Notes: generated from the letters alone by a model not told the origin. DNA of 64,000 nt from UBA4781 sp963674975 (GCA_963674975.1 OY771913.1:930001-994000); one strand, 5' to 3'. Shown: positions 1 through 9,330, counted from the stretch's first letter. Numbers and translations are program-made.

Positions 1-1579
1 GATACAAATCTTTCTTTTCAGGAAGATTACCGATCAAATATTGATAGTAATGCTTCTCGAATTTATGCGTGTTTTCCGCGTCCTTGATCAGATCCCCAAT
101 GCCATAGCTGCAGATGCCGCAGCGAAACACATGCGGGTGCCTGCGCAGACAATTCAAGACCGTCGTTCCTCCTGAACTGCTTCCTTTAATTACGATCTTT
201 GCAGGATCAGCAATTCCTTTTTCTATTAAATGTTTGACCCCCGAATAAACATCTTCTACTTCCAGGTCGCCCCAACTACCCTGCAAAGCATCCCGGTAAT
301 TCGATCCATAACCGGTGCTGCCGCGATAATTCACCTGGAAATAAGCATATCCACAGGCGGTAAAAAATACGGCTTCGGGAGTTTGCGAGAAATTGCTCTG
401 GCTGGTTGGTCCGCCATGGATATCCACCAGCAGCGGGAAAGGTCTTTCGGATTCGGAAGCGGGAAGATACAGAATTCCGAATACGCTTTGTCCATCTTTG
501 CCTTTCCACTCGATATGATCCGGATCGACCGCGAGCGCCTTTTTTTCGCCGGATTCATAACATACTTCAATTTTTCCATCTTTCAGTTCAACGATCTTCT
601 TCGGTTCCGATGGAGAAGAAGAGAAAAAGACCACTGTATCTGATTGGGAAGAGGTCACCAGGTTTGAACACCATGCACCTGCACAAGCAGAAACCTGCTG
701 TGACTTTCCACTGCGCACATTCACCTTCCATAGGGCTGCCTGAGCATTAGCATAGCGAAAATAATAGATATTACGGGAATCATAACTCCAGCCGTAAGAA
801 TGCAGTCCCTGCACCCAATCAGGCGTAGAAAGCATGAAGCCGTCACCGTGCACCAGGATTCTCTTCTCTTTTTTCTTGACATCATAGAGAACCAGGTCTT
901 CCCATTCTCCATTCTCAACCAGATAGCTCAACCACCTTCCATTGGGAGAAAAGAGAGGTTGGTGGGCTGACTGCCCGATCTTACCGGCGATCCAGGTTTC
1001 ACTAAACAAACGGATCTGCATTCCACCCACTTCTCCGATCTTCACACGGCTGCCCTGCCAGGGCATGCAGGGATGATCCCATTCTACCCATGCGATCAAT
1101 TCCCCCTGCGGATGCCAGACCGGCTGCATGAAAAAATCAGCGCCCTTAACCATCTGCCGCGGCCAATCCAACCCATGTATGGGAACTACAGCCAGAAAAT
1201 CTTCTTCGCGATCGCTGCACACATACAGCACCCACCTGCCATCCGGAGAAACAGCCGGGGATGCCACTTTTCCCCATGCCGGGGTGATCAGTTTTTTCTC
1301 TTTCGTCAGCAGATCAAGCGCGAGCAGTTGGCTGCGGTTGATACAGAATACGGCTTTTCCTTTTGTGGCGCAGAATTCTCCACCCCCATAAAATAATCCT
1401 CCCTTCACCGGTTCTCCGAGTTCGAGCGGTTGGATAGTTTTATCTGCAGCTTGAAGAAAAGCTCTGCCAACACCATCCGCACTCTCGATCCATACGAGAG
1501 AATCATCATCAGTGAGTTGAACGCTTTGCAAGGTCTTTTTTTTCAGAAGAACATCAAGATAGCTTTTTTGTTTTTCCAT
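1..1579 (-). CDS. S9 family peptidase (prolyl oligopeptidase-like), C-terminus cut by window edge
   Basis: Reading leftwards from the ATG at 1579, an open frame of about 526 residues runs off the left edge. The N-terminal two thirds look like a beta-propeller with TolB/DPP-type repeats such as SPDGRW and SPNGRW. The C-terminal third begins an alpha/beta-hydrolase with HGGP near residue 387 (oxyanion region) and the nucleophile elbow GSSSGG near residue 467. The catalytic Asp and His would lie beyond the window. Enzymes of this family cleave short peptides, often after proline or as acylaminoacyl-peptidases. No signal peptide is seen, so it is probably cytoplasmic. It appears to be a single gene, with the SixA-like gene just upstream on the same strand. 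Confidence 0.85.
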   Translation of the reverse strand, partial: MEKQKSYLDVLLKKKTLQSVQLTDDDSLVWIESADGVGRAFLQAADKTIQPLELGEPVKGGLFYGGGEFCATKGKAVFCINRSQLLALDLLTKEKKLITPAWGKVASPAVSPDGRWVLYVCSDREEDFLAVVPIHGLDWPRQMVKGADFFMQPVWHPQGELIAWVEWDHPCMPWQGSRVKIGEVGGMQIRLFSETWIAGKIGQSAHQPLFSPNGRWLSYLVENGEWEDLVLYDVKKKEKRILVHGDGFMLSTPDWVQGLHSYGWSYDSRNIYYFRYANAQAALWKVNVRSGKSQQVSACAGAWCSNLVTSSQSDTVVFFSSSPSEPKKIVELKDGKIEVCYESGEKKALAVDPDHIEWKGKDGQSVFGILYLPASESERPFPLLVDIHGGPTSQSNFSQTPEAVFFTACGYAYFQVNYRGSTGYGSNYRDALQGSWGDLEVEDVYSGVKHLIEKGIADPAKIVIKGSSSGGTTVLNCLRRHPHVFRCGICSYGIGDLIKDAENTHKFEKHYYQYLIGNLPEKKDLY

Positions 1580-1634
1580 GATCGGTCCTCGATGTAAAAA
1601 AAAAGCTCACCATTCCGTGAGCGTTTTTGTTTTT

Positions 1635-2126
1635 CTATTTTAAGTCTTTGGGGCGCCAGAGCTTTTTTAATTTTCCCTCCACCTCATTGCTCACTTCAGA
1701 CCATTCGGTAACAGGTAGAGCAATATAAGCTATAGAAGAAGTCGGCAGCGTCTCTACTTTCCCGGTCAGGGTTTGCAGAAGAGCTTCTAATCCCGGATTA
1801 TGTCCGATGATCATCACACATTTTGCCTTCTGGGGAGAATTTTTTAGAGCCGCGAGAAGATCAGGAACTTCAGCCATATATAACTTGTCGCTGTATTCGA
1901 TTTTCCCTTCATAGGAAGATGCTTTCTTAAAGATAGCGGCAGTTTGTTTTGCCCTTTCAGCAGAAGAACAGAAAATGAGGTCCGGCAGATGCTTTTTATG
2001 TTTCAGCATTTTCGCCATTCCTTTTACATCTTTCTCACCTTTTTTCTTTAATGGTCTGTTATGATCTGGAATATTTGAATCTTTCCAGCTCGATTTTGCA
2101 TGCCGCATTAGAATCACCCGTTTCAT
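1635..2126 (-). CDS. sixA: SixA-like phosphohistidine phosphatase (histidine phosphatase family)
   Basis: The 163-residue protein has the histidine-phosphatase signature RHAK at residues 8-11, where the His is the phospho-acceptor. The second motif GHNPGLE at 108-114 supplies the other catalytic His. SSAERAKQTA (54-63) matches the conserved arginine-containing segment. Length fits SixA, which dephosphorylates phosphohistidine on signalling or phosphotransfer proteins in the cytoplasm. The true substrate cannot be read from sequence. It lies about 55 bp upstream of the S9 peptidase on the same strand and is divergent from the DUF6504-like gene. Confidence 0.85.
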   Translation of the reverse strand: MKRVILMRHAKSSWKDSNIPDHNRPLKKKGEKDVKGMAKMLKHKKHLPDLIFCSSAERAKQTAAIFKKASSYEGKIEYSDKLYMAEVPDLLAALKNSPQKAKCVMIIGHNPGLEALLQTLTGKVETLPTSSIAYIALPVTEWSEVSNEVEGKLKKLWRPKDLK

Positions 2127-2188
2127 AACCGACCTCCAAAATGATAGAATAAGAAATTGAAATTAGTATAACATAATTGAATTTTCCT

Positions 2189-2551
2189 ATGAAAGAACAA
2201 TCGCTCTCCGTTCACTTTATTGAGGAACCCATTGAAGCGCTTTACGATCAACCTCAAATCAGGACCAAGAATCCCGGCTGTCCTGATGCCATTCGCTGGC
2301 GTTCTTCTGAATTCCGCATTGTGAAAATACTGAAACAGTGGTCCGATTTCTCCCGCAAAGGGAAAATGCGCAAGAACATGCGTGATGCTCATCGCGACAG
2401 GGCAGAAATCACAGGTTCATGGGGAGTAGGACGGATCTTTTTTAGAATTAAAGTTGACAGTGGGCAGGAATTCGAGATCTATTATGATCGAGCGCCAAAA
2501 AACATATCAGACAGATGTGGAATCTGGTTCCTGTTTAAAGAGTATACGTAA
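2189..2551 (+). CDS. DUF6504-like small protein
   Basis: This is a 120-residue soluble protein. I chose the ATG at 2189 over an in-frame TTG at 2177 because no convincing ribosome site precedes the TTG. The pattern of an N-terminal beta-rich IRWRSSEFRIVKILKQW followed by WGVGRIFFRIKVDSG and a C-terminal WFLFKEY resembles the DUF6504 family. That family has no assigned function and is sometimes linked with DNA-repair polymerases. No membrane segment or catalytic motif is evident. It is divergent from sixA, with a short AT-rich gap between the two. Confidence 0.6.
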   Translation: MKEQSLSVHFIEEPIEALYDQPQIRTKNPGCPDAIRWRSSEFRIVKILKQWSDFSRKGKMRKNMRDAHRDRAEITGSWGVGRIFFRIKVDSGQEFEIYYDRAPKNISDRCGIWFLFKEYT

Positions 2552-2650
2552 ATGCGATATATTAATATTATTCATCTGTACATAGATATTTCAAAGAATA
2601 ATGGTAAGATTATATCAATTAAATTGAATCTAATATAAATCTGGTGAAAT

Positions 2651-3037
2651 ATGAACAAAATTATAGACAAATGCCCGATCTGTAACAGTCCACTCACGGT
2701 AACACTGCTTCACTGCAACAACTGTAAAACCAATTTGCAGGGATCTTTTGAGCTTCCTCAAACCCCCTTCAGCAATCTTTCTCCCGACCAACTCCAGTTT
2801 GTGCTCACTTTCATTCGCTGTGAAGGGAAATTCAATCGTATGGAGGAGGAACTGGATCTATCCTACCCCACTTTACGGAGCAGATTCAATGAAATTCTAC
2901 GGGTGATGGGATTCGAATCAGAAGAAGAAGAAGACGATGAAAAGCTCACCGACGAAACCCGAAAAGAGATCCTCACAAAACTGGATGATGGTTCAATTAC
3001 GGTTGAAGAAGCACAGGAACTGCTTCGTGGAAACTAG
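2651..3037 (+). CDS. DUF2089 family zinc-ribbon / helix-turn-helix protein
   Basis: The 128-residue protein starts with a four-cysteine zinc ribbon (Cys 8, 11, 22, 25). Next comes a helical segment with SYPTLRSRFNEIL that looks like a small DNA-binding helix-turn-helix. The C-terminal part is acidic and ends in a SHOCT-like short helix pair (EILTKLDDGSITVEEAQELL). This layout matches DUF2089 proteins, thought to be small regulators. The next gene, 38 bp downstream, carries the same kind of short helical motif at its N-terminus, so the two probably act together. An MFS exporter follows, suggesting local control of export. Confidence 0.75.
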   Translation: MNKIIDKCPICNSPLTVTLLHCNNCKTNLQGSFELPQTPFSNLSPDQLQFVLTFIRCEGKFNRMEEELDLSYPTLRSRFNEILRVMGFESEEEEDDEKLTDETRKEILTKLDDGSITVEEAQELLRGN

Positions 3038-3075
3038 GAAAACAGATTAGAATTAATCAATTGGAGTGAGATGCT

Positions 3076-3462
3076 ATGGAAGAAGACCGCATGATGATTT
3101 TAAAAATGCTTCAGGAGGGAAAAATTGATGCTGACCAGGCAGCAAAGCTGCTAGAAGCTCTGGATGCAGGAAAATCAGGGAACAAGAAGAAAGAAGAACA
3201 GGCACAAGAAATCGAATCAAAGTCGGGAAAATGGTTTCGTATTCGTGTTTCGGATCCGCTTACAGGTCTTCAAAAGACAAATATTAGGATTCCCATTGGC
3301 TTAATGAATGCAGGCGTTCGTCTTGGCGCACAGTTCTCACCAGAATTAGCCGGCATGGACTCAGAGGAGATCATGAAAGCCATCAAAATTGGGAAAAAAG
3401 GATTAATTCTAGATGTAATTGATGATGAAGATAACGAGCATGTAGAGATCTTCATTGAGTAA
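3076..3462 (+). CDS. SHOCT-like domain protein
   Basis: The 128-residue soluble protein opens with ILKMLQEGKIDADQAAKLLEAL, an N-terminal helical pair of the YvlB/SHOCT-like type. A lysine/glutamate-rich linker follows, and then a beta-rich C-terminal domain of about 75 residues (FRIRVSDPLTG onward). A ribosome site (GGAGTGAG) precedes the ATG. Proteins with this layout often sit beside DUF2089 or envelope-stress genes. The cellular role is unknown. It is co-oriented and closely spaced with its upstream and downstream neighbours, so the three genes 2651-4763 are probably one transcript. Confidence 0.65.
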   Translation: MEEDRMMILKMLQEGKIDADQAAKLLEALDAGKSGNKKKEEQAQEIESKSGKWFRIRVSDPLTGLQKTNIRIPIGLMNAGVRLGAQFSPELAGMDSEEIMKAIKIGKKGLILDVIDDEDNEHVEIFIE

Positions 3463-3485
3463 GATTGATTGGATAGGGGTAATTC

Positions 3486-4763
3486 ATGCAAGATCAACTC
3501 AATAAAAATTGGAAAACGAAGTTTTTTTCTATCTGGAGCGGACAGGCTTTCAGTCTGCTGGGTTCACAGGTTATCCAATTTACCCTGATCTGGTACTTAA
3601 CAAAAGAAACCGGTTCCGCAGCCGTTCTGGCTACTTCCACTTTCGTAAGTTTACTCCCCGACGTTCTTTTAGCTCCCTTCATTGGTGCATTGGTCGACCA
3701 CTGGGATCGCAAACGAATCATGATCGTTTCCGATCTTTTTATTGCGCTTATTACGCTTTTTCTCATTATTCTTTTCAAGACAGAACACATAAAAATTGGT
3801 TATATCTATCTGGCATTATTTTTACGTGAATTGGGAAGCACTTTCCACTGGCCATCCATGCGCTCCTCCACCGCTCTGCTTGTTCCTAAAGACCAGATGG
3901 CTAGAGTAGAAGGCATGAACCAGACCATCCGTGGATTATTGAATGTGGTCGGTCCACCCTTCGCCGCTCTTTTATTGGAAAAATATGCTATTCACAGCAT
4001 TCTTTTTATCGACGTTATCACCGCCCTTATTGCGGTTGCACCTCTGTTTTTTGTCAGCATCCCCAAACCGATTCAATCAAATAAGAAAAAACTTTCCTCT
4101 GCTCCTGAATTGATCCACGAGGTAAAACGTGGTTTTCAATACCTGTTGAGTTGGAAAGGGATGTTCTTTCTAAATTTGATCGCTGCCCTGCTTAACTTCC
4201 TGATCAACCCCGGGTTTACACTGCTGCCGCTGCTGGTCACCCAGCATTTTCTGGGCGGAGCGATCGAATTAAGTCTGGTTGAATCTGCCTTCGGCATCGG
4301 GGCTATCCTCGGTGGTTTGATCTTGAGTACCTGGGGCGGGTTCAAGAAACGCATTCTCACTACCCTCTCGGGTATCATTGGAATGGGAGTGGGCATCATT
4401 CTTGTTGCAGTCGCTCCCGCCTCTCAGTTCAAACTGGCTCTGGCAGGAATTTTTATCACCGGCATCATGAACCCAATCGCGAATGGTGCCTTATTTGCCA
4501 TTATTCAATCCAACGTAAAACCTGAAATGCAGGGCAGAGTATTCACAACATTGAGCAGTATATCGAATGCCATGTCACCGATCTCCATGCTGATCGCGGC
4601 ACCGGTTGCCGGCATCGTTGGAGTTCAGGGCTGGTTTTATATCGGCGGTATCGGCTGCGCGCTGATGGGTATTATGGGATTAATGAATCCTCTCTTGATG
4701 AATGTTGAAAAAGAGGGACAGTATAGATTAAAATCTGCGGAACAGGAACAGGCTGCCGATTAG
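3486..4763 (+). CDS. MFS transporter, drug/siderophore exporter type
   Basis: The 425-residue polytopic protein has about 12 hydrophobic segments in two halves. The cytoplasmic loop after helix 2 reads GALVDHWDRKRIMI, the standard MFS motif A region (G-x-x-x-D-x-x-x-R-K). The layout resembles the EntS/MFS_3 exporter group rather than sugar importers. The substrate is unknown. The ATG follows a weak GGGGT ribosome site 23 bp after the SHOCT-like gene, so it is likely cotranscribed with the two putative regulators. It converges on guanylate kinase, with only 9 bp between the stop codons. Confidence 0.85.
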   Translation: MQDQLNKNWKTKFFSIWSGQAFSLLGSQVIQFTLIWYLTKETGSAAVLATSTFVSLLPDVLLAPFIGALVDHWDRKRIMIVSDLFIALITLFLIILFKTEHIKIGYIYLALFLRELGSTFHWPSMRSSTALLVPKDQMARVEGMNQTIRGLLNVVGPPFAALLLEKYAIHSILFIDVITALIAVAPLFFVSIPKPIQSNKKKLSSAPELIHEVKRGFQYLLSWKGMFFLNLIAALLNFLINPGFTLLPLLVTQHFLGGAIELSLVESAFGIGAILGGLILSTWGGFKKRILTTLSGIIGMGVGIILVAVAPASQFKLALAGIFITGIMNPIANGALFAIIQSNVKPEMQGRVFTTLSSISNAMSPISMLIAAPVAGIVGVQGWFYIGGIGCALMGIMGLMNPLLMNVEKEGQYRLKSAEQEQAAD

Positions 4764-4772
4764 TGGGAATTG

Positions 4773-5393
4773 TTATTTGACCAGGCGGTGGTGTTCTGCT
4801 GCAATGATCGCCATGATCACATCCACCGTATGCTCCAATTGGTTATCTGCATTTACCACTGCATAATCAAAAACATCCAGCGCGGTTAATTCTTCTTTTA
4901 CCTTTTTCAAGCGAATGTCCATATCCAGATCGGTACCCTGCTCTTTCGCCCTTGCCTCCAGGCGCTTGTTCCATTCTTCTTCATTGGAAGGCAGAAGGAA
5001 GATCAGGATCGCCGAAGGATACAAACTTTTGATCTTTTTGGCTCCCTGTACATCCAGTCGCATCAATACATCTTTTCCGCTTGCCAGGGCATCTTCGATC
5101 TGAGCTTTCGGCACCCCTTTATAATCACCATACACATGTGCCCATTCCACCAGTTCATCCTGCTTGATCATTTCTTCGAAGCGTTCTTTGCTGACGAAGA
5201 AATAATCCACCCCTTCTACTTCATCAGGGCGCGGAGCTCTGGTATTGGCGGTAACTACAAAATGAAATTTTTCAGATTTATTTTTTAATTCTTTTACAAC
5301 GGTATCTTTCCCTATCCCCGAAGGACCTGAGATAACAAATAATAAAGCCCCTTTTCTTAGTACGGTAAAATTCACTTTATCATCAAGAGTCAT
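4773..5393 (-). CDS. gmk: guanylate kinase
   Basis: The 206-residue protein phosphorylates GMP to GDP using ATP in purine nucleotide synthesis. The P-loop GPSGIGKD is at residues 23-30, followed by the GMP-binding segment TRAPRPDEVEGVDYFFV. The characteristic LDVQGA lies further on. Length is normal for the family. I place the start at the ATG at 5393; an in-frame TTG six bases upstream is possible. It is divergent from the FmdB-like gene and convergent with the MFS gene. The role and assignment are secure. Confidence 0.95.
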   Translation of the reverse strand: MTLDDKVNFTVLRKGALLFVISGPSGIGKDTVVKELKNKSEKFHFVVTANTRAPRPDEVEGVDYFFVSKERFEEMIKQDELVEWAHVYGDYKGVPKAQIEDALASGKDVLMRLDVQGAKKIKSLYPSAILIFLLPSNEEEWNKRLEARAKEQGTDLDMDIRLKKVKEELTALDVFDYAVVNADNQLEHTVDVIMAIIAAEHHRLVK

Positions 5394-5459
5394 GCACAAA
5401 TTCCGGTGAGTATTTTAAGTGATTATAATTGAAAAACGAAGAGAAAATCTAGTTTGAAT

Positions 5460-5828
5460 ATGCCTGTTTATCAATTTCGCTGTTTAAAGTGTGAAAAGAA
5501 ATTCGAGAAGACAATCTCCTATCAAAAATATGGGAAGATACCTGTTTCCTGTCCCTTCTGCCGGTCAGAAGACACACAGCGGATGATCAAAGGAGCCCGG
5601 ATAAATCTTTCACAGGATTCTATCAAGCCTTATCTTGATGATCCAGCTTCCTTTTCTCACCTGGAAAATGACCCGCAGTCTATGGGAAAAGAAATGCGGA
5701 AAATGAGCGAGCAAACAGGAGAAAAAATGGAGCCTGAATTTAACGAGGTAGTTGAAAGGCTCGAAAAAGGGCAGACCTTTGGTCAGATCGAAAAAGAACT
5801 GCCCGATATCGATCCTCCTGCAGATTGA
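5460..5828 (+). CDS. FmdB-type zinc-ribbon protein
   Basis: The 122-residue protein begins MPVYQFRCLKCEKKFE and has two CxxC pairs (Cys 8/11 and 31/34), the classic FmdB/CxxC zinc-ribbon regulatory domain. The remainder is charged and probably helical, without further motifs. The start is set at the ATG at 5460, since the family begins MPxY. Members are named after a regulator of formamidase operons, but their real function is mostly unknown. It stands alone between gmk (divergent) and the MacAB-like operon, which has its own promoter. Confidence 0.8.
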   Translation: MPVYQFRCLKCEKKFEKTISYQKYGKIPVSCPFCRSEDTQRMIKGARINLSQDSIKPYLDDPASFSHLENDPQSMGKEMRKMSEQTGEKMEPEFNEVVERLEKGQTFGQIEKELPDIDPPAD

Positions 5829-5897
5829 TCCGCCCAGATCAACAGTGTCCTTTTCAAAAATATCCTTATTTCTAATAAATTATTTATGCGTACCTGC

Positions 5898-5926
5898 TTG
5901 ACAAAAGAAATCAGGATACTTATGTT
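5898..5926 (+). promoter_or_regulatory. sigma-70-type promoter for the MacAB-like operon
   Basis: A perfect -35 box TTGACA (5898-5903) is followed after 17 bp by TATGTT (5921-5926), a four-of-six match to the -10 consensus. It lies 60 bp upstream of the ATG at 5986. It is the best promoter match in this part of the window and should drive the three-gene export operon. Confidence 0.7.
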
Positions 5927-5985
5927 TATATGGGCAAGAAACCATTTGAGAAGAATCTCATAAATGGTATGTGAAAGGAAGAAGA

Positions 5986-7413
5986 ATGTCAGTCGAAAAG
6001 AAAAAGAAGAAGAAAAAGATCGATAGAAAATATTACATAATCGGGGGAATTATTCTGGTACTTATCATTGCCATAATATTTTCTACATTACGGAAGAATT
6101 CATCAAGTGAAGATGATCTGCTTACCGCAGTGGTTACTAAAGGAGAACTTGTTGCCACGGTTGGAGGGACCGGAACCGTGGAAGCTAATAAATCTGCAGT
6201 TCTTTCCTGGAAAACAAGTGGAAATGTGGAAACCATCTATATCCAAAATGGTGATTCTGTAAAATCTGGAGACAAACTAGCTGCCCTGTCGCAGAAATCT
6301 CTGCCGCAGTCGGTCATCCTGGCGCAGGCTGATCTGGTTGATGCGAAGCGCAACCTCGAGACAGTTCTTGAATCAGATACGCAGCGCTCCCAGATCTATC
6401 TTAAGCTGATCAACGCCGAAGATGATCTACAAAATGCACAGGATGACATCGATCACTGGAATTATAAAAATGCCGATCAGGATGTTGTCGAACAAGCCAG
6501 AGCGGATTTTATTGCAGCAGAAGAGGTTTTAAAGCAGGCAAATGCACAACTGGAAGCATTGGATGCTGATGCCGGTGCAGAAGAGATTCAAAAAATTCAG
6601 ACCGAAGTGGATGAAGCACAGACAGCCAGAGATAAAGCTCTGCGCAACCTCAGCTACATTCTCGGAAAAACCTATACCAGTGAAGTTGCAGAAGACTTCG
6701 CTAATTATGATCTGGCAAAAGCGCAGTACGACGATGCGCAGCGAGAATGGGATCGGGTAAAAGACGGTAAAAACGAAGATGATATCCTGGCTGCGCAGGC
6801 AAAAGTTACTGCTGCCGAAGCGGTTGCAAACATGGCTAACCTGAGCGCTCCTTTCGATGGCACAGTCACATCTGTAATGACCAAAGAAGGAGACGAGGTC
6901 GCCGCAGGTATCAATGCTTTCCGCATTGACGATCTCTCGAAACTTTATATCGAAGTGGATATCGCCGAAATTGACATCAACCGCATCGAGATCGGGCAGG
7001 ATGCCGAGTTTACCTTTGATTCTCTGCTTGATAAAACCTATCATGGAAAAGTTATCGATGTAGCCAAAGCCGGCATAGAAGAACAGGGAGAAACCCATTT
7101 CTCCGTCAAACTGCTGATCACCGATGGGGATGATAGTATTCTCCCGGGCATGACGGCATCGGTCAGCATCACCGTTCTCAAACTGGAAGATGCCCTGATC
7201 GTGCCTACCCGCGCCATTCGGCTGGAAGATGGCGAAGTGGTGGTATACGTACAGCGCGATGGAGCTATTGAAAGGATCAATGTGGAAATCGGTTCATCCT
7301 CTGACAACAACACGCAGATTCTCTCCGGTGATATTGCAGAAGATGACATCCTTGTACTCAACCCACCGCAGGATATCTTCAATACAAGCCAGCGACCAGC
7401 TTTTACGAGGTAA
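5986..7413 (+). CDS. MacA-like periplasmic adaptor (HlyD/RND family)
   Basis: The 475-residue protein has a lysine-rich cytoplasmic start, then one membrane anchor (about residues 16-34). A biotinyl-lipoyl half-motif, a long coiled-coil hairpin rich in Ala/Glu/Gln and Asp, the second lipoyl half (LSAPFDGTVTSV) and a beta-barrel with membrane-proximal domain follow. This is the membrane-fusion adaptor layout. It would link the ABC permease encoded downstream to an extracytoplasmic substrate path. I prefer the ATG at 5986, preceded by GGAAG, over a GTG at 5971. With the next two genes it forms a MacAB-type operon. In an organism without obvious outer-membrane genes it may export peptides or lipids. 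Confidence 0.85.
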   Translation: MSVEKKKKKKKIDRKYYIIGGIILVLIIAIIFSTLRKNSSSEDDLLTAVVTKGELVATVGGTGTVEANKSAVLSWKTSGNVETIYIQNGDSVKSGDKLAALSQKSLPQSVILAQADLVDAKRNLETVLESDTQRSQIYLKLINAEDDLQNAQDDIDHWNYKNADQDVVEQARADFIAAEEVLKQANAQLEALDADAGAEEIQKIQTEVDEAQTARDKALRNLSYILGKTYTSEVAEDFANYDLAKAQYDDAQREWDRVKDGKNEDDILAAQAKVTAAEAVANMANLSAPFDGTVTSVMTKEGDEVAAGINAFRIDDLSKLYIEVDIAEIDINRIEIGQDAEFTFDSLLDKTYHGKVIDVAKAGIEEQGETHFSVKLLITDGDDSILPGMTASVSITVLKLEDALIVPTRAIRLEDGEVVVYVQRDGAIERINVEIGSSSDNNTQILSGDIAEDDILVLNPPQDIFNTSQRPAFTR

Positions 7414-7415
7414 GC

Positions 7416-8099
7416 GTGGGTAAAACAGTAATTAATATAAAGAACCTGACCAAGGTGTACCAAATGGGTGAGGTAGAGGTGCCTGCCCTGCGTGGGGTCA
7501 CGTTTAAAATTAATAATGGAGAAGTCATTTCCATCATGGGTCCTTCCGGCTCCGGAAAATCAACGTTGATGAATATTCTGGGCTGCCTGGATCGACTTAC
7601 CAGTGGAGAATACACACTGGATGGAGAAGACGTGGCAGGGCTGAATGATGATCAGCTGGCTCAAATTCGCAATCAAAAAGTAGGTTTTGTCTTTCAAAAT
7701 TTCAACCTGCTCTCGCGCTCGACAGCGCTGGAGAATGTGGAGCTGCCTCTCCGCTATGCCGGGATCACGGAAAACCCTTCGAAATTAGCCAAAAAAGCGC
7801 TGGAAAATGTGGGGCTGGGAGATAGAACACATCACAAACCGACAGAACTGTCAGGCGGGCAGCAGCAGCGCGTTGCTATCGCCAGAGCCATCATCAATAA
7901 TCCCGCCATCATTCTGGCAGATGAACCCACCGGCAACCTCGATTCGAAATCAGGAAAAGAGATCATGGACCTGCTGCTGGGACTGAACAAAGAATTTGGC
8001 ACAACGCTGATCGTTGTTACCCATGATCCAAAGATCGCAAAGCACACTGCCCGAACAATCCAGATATTCGATGGGTTGATCAAGGAGTCAAAAAAATGA
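7416..8099 (+). CDS. MacB/LolD-type ABC transporter ATP-binding protein
   Basis: The 227-residue ATPase has Walker A GPSGSGKST (42-50), a Q-loop (FVFQNFNLLS), signature LSGGQQQR (145-152) and Walker B IILADE (165-170). Its closest type is the MacB/LolD/FtsE group that powers FtsX-like permeases. The start is GTG at 7416, directly after the stop of the adaptor gene. Its stop overlaps the ATG of the permease by four bases (ATGA), a sign of translational coupling. It supplies ATP hydrolysis for the exporter. Confidence 0.92.
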   Translation: MGKTVINIKNLTKVYQMGEVEVPALRGVTFKINNGEVISIMGPSGSGKSTLMNILGCLDRLTSGEYTLDGEDVAGLNDDQLAQIRNQKVGFVFQNFNLLSRSTALENVELPLRYAGITENPSKLAKKALENVGLGDRTHHKPTELSGGQQQRVAIARAIINNPAIILADEPTGNLDSKSGKEIMDLLLGLNKEFGTTLIVVTHDPKIAKHTARTIQIFDGLIKESKK

Positions 8100-9322
8100 A
8101 CTTCTTACAAACCCTTAATGAAGCCTGGAAAAGCCTGTATTCCAATCGAATGCGGTCTATCCTGACCACACTGGGAATCGTGATCGGTGTTGCTGCGGTG
8201 ATCGCCATGCTTGCCATTGGAACAGGAGCCCAGGACACAATCTTGAATCAGATCAGCGGCATCGGCACCAACCTGCTGTTCGTCTTTGAAGGAAATGAGC
8301 AGGATAATTCCATCACTGTTAGTCCGCTCACCCTGCAGGATGCCAATGCGATCAGTGAAGTGCTTGCCGCGCCGCATGTTGAACTGGTCGCGCCTGTGAT
8401 CCAGGGAAACGGTACTGTGAAATACGGTGGTGAAACAAAAACAACACAAATCTTCGGCATCACTCCTGAATTTCAAGAAGTCCGCAACTATGAATTGATA
8501 GAAGGCGAATTCATCAGCGAAGAAAACGTCAATGGTCGTGCATCGGTAGCGCTGATCGGTGTGGATGTGGCAGAAAAATTATTCGGTCAAAGTGAATATC
8601 TGACCGGTGAATCTATTACCATCAATGGACAACCTTTCCGCATCATCGGTGTACTTGCTCCAAAAGGCGGAGGTCAATTTGGGAGCCAGGATGATGTGAT
8701 CCTGGTACCTCTCACTACCGCCAGAAGCCGGCTGCTCTCGCGCGAACAGGGGAAAGTGGACATCATCTATCTCAAAGCCATCAGCGCTGACTCTGTTCCT
8801 GAAGCAACCAGCGAAGTTCAAGAAATTCTCCGAAAGAGACATCATACTGACCTCGGCGAAGATGATTTCACCATTTATACGCAGCAAGATTTTCTGACAC
8901 TTGCCAGCAGCATCACCAATATCTTCAAGATCTTCTTAAGCGGCATTGCCAGCATCTCTTTGCTGGTGGGTGGTATCGGGATCATGAATATCATGCTCGT
9001 CTCGGTGACCGAACGCACGAAAGAGATCGGCTTGCGGAAAGCGATCGGAGCGAAGAAGAGGGATATTCTCATTCAATTCCTTACAGAATCTTCCCTGCTG
9101 AGCCTGTTCGGAGGAATACTCGGGATCATTCTGGGCTGGATCATCTCTTTCTTGATCGGCTCCTTGGCAACATCGCAGGGTGTCGCTTTCAATCCGCAGA
9201 TCGATCTGGGTGCGATTCTACTGGCGACAGCCTTTTCCACCGCAGTAGGCTTGTTCTTCGGCATCTACCCGGCGAACAAAGCCGCCAACCTGGAACCGGT
9301 TGAAGCGCTCCGTCATGAATAA
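8096..9322 (+). CDS. MacB-type ABC transporter permease (FtsX domain)
   Basis: The 408-residue protein has one N-terminal membrane helix (about 20-42) and a large extracytoplasmic MacB_PCD domain. Three C-terminal helices enclose the FtsX signature around SVTERTKEIGLRKAIGA. This is the four-helix MacB topology, and it couples ATP hydrolysis to mechanical extrusion of substrates. It overlaps the ATPase gene by four bases and ends nine bases before a strong terminator, closing the operon. The substrate is not deducible. Confidence 0.9.
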   Translation: MNFLQTLNEAWKSLYSNRMRSILTTLGIVIGVAAVIAMLAIGTGAQDTILNQISGIGTNLLFVFEGNEQDNSITVSPLTLQDANAISEVLAAPHVELVAPVIQGNGTVKYGGETKTTQIFGITPEFQEVRNYELIEGEFISEENVNGRASVALIGVDVAEKLFGQSEYLTGESITINGQPFRIIGVLAPKGGGQFGSQDDVILVPLTTARSRLLSREQGKVDIIYLKAISADSVPEATSEVQEILRKRHHTDLGEDDFTIYTQQDFLTLASSITNIFKIFLSGIASISLLVGGIGIMNIMLVSVTERTKEIGLRKAIGAKKRDILIQFLTESSLLSLFGGILGIILGWIISFLIGSLATSQGVAFNPQIDLGAILLATAFSTAVGLFFGIYPANKAANLEPVEALRHE

Positions 9323-9330
9323 AACACAAA

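Noticed and set aside
6529..7098. 189-codon frame on the - strand inside the adaptor gene
   Set aside because: It is the antisense of the MacA-like coiled-coil region with no ribosome site or homology; similar antisense frames elsewhere were dropped for the same reason.
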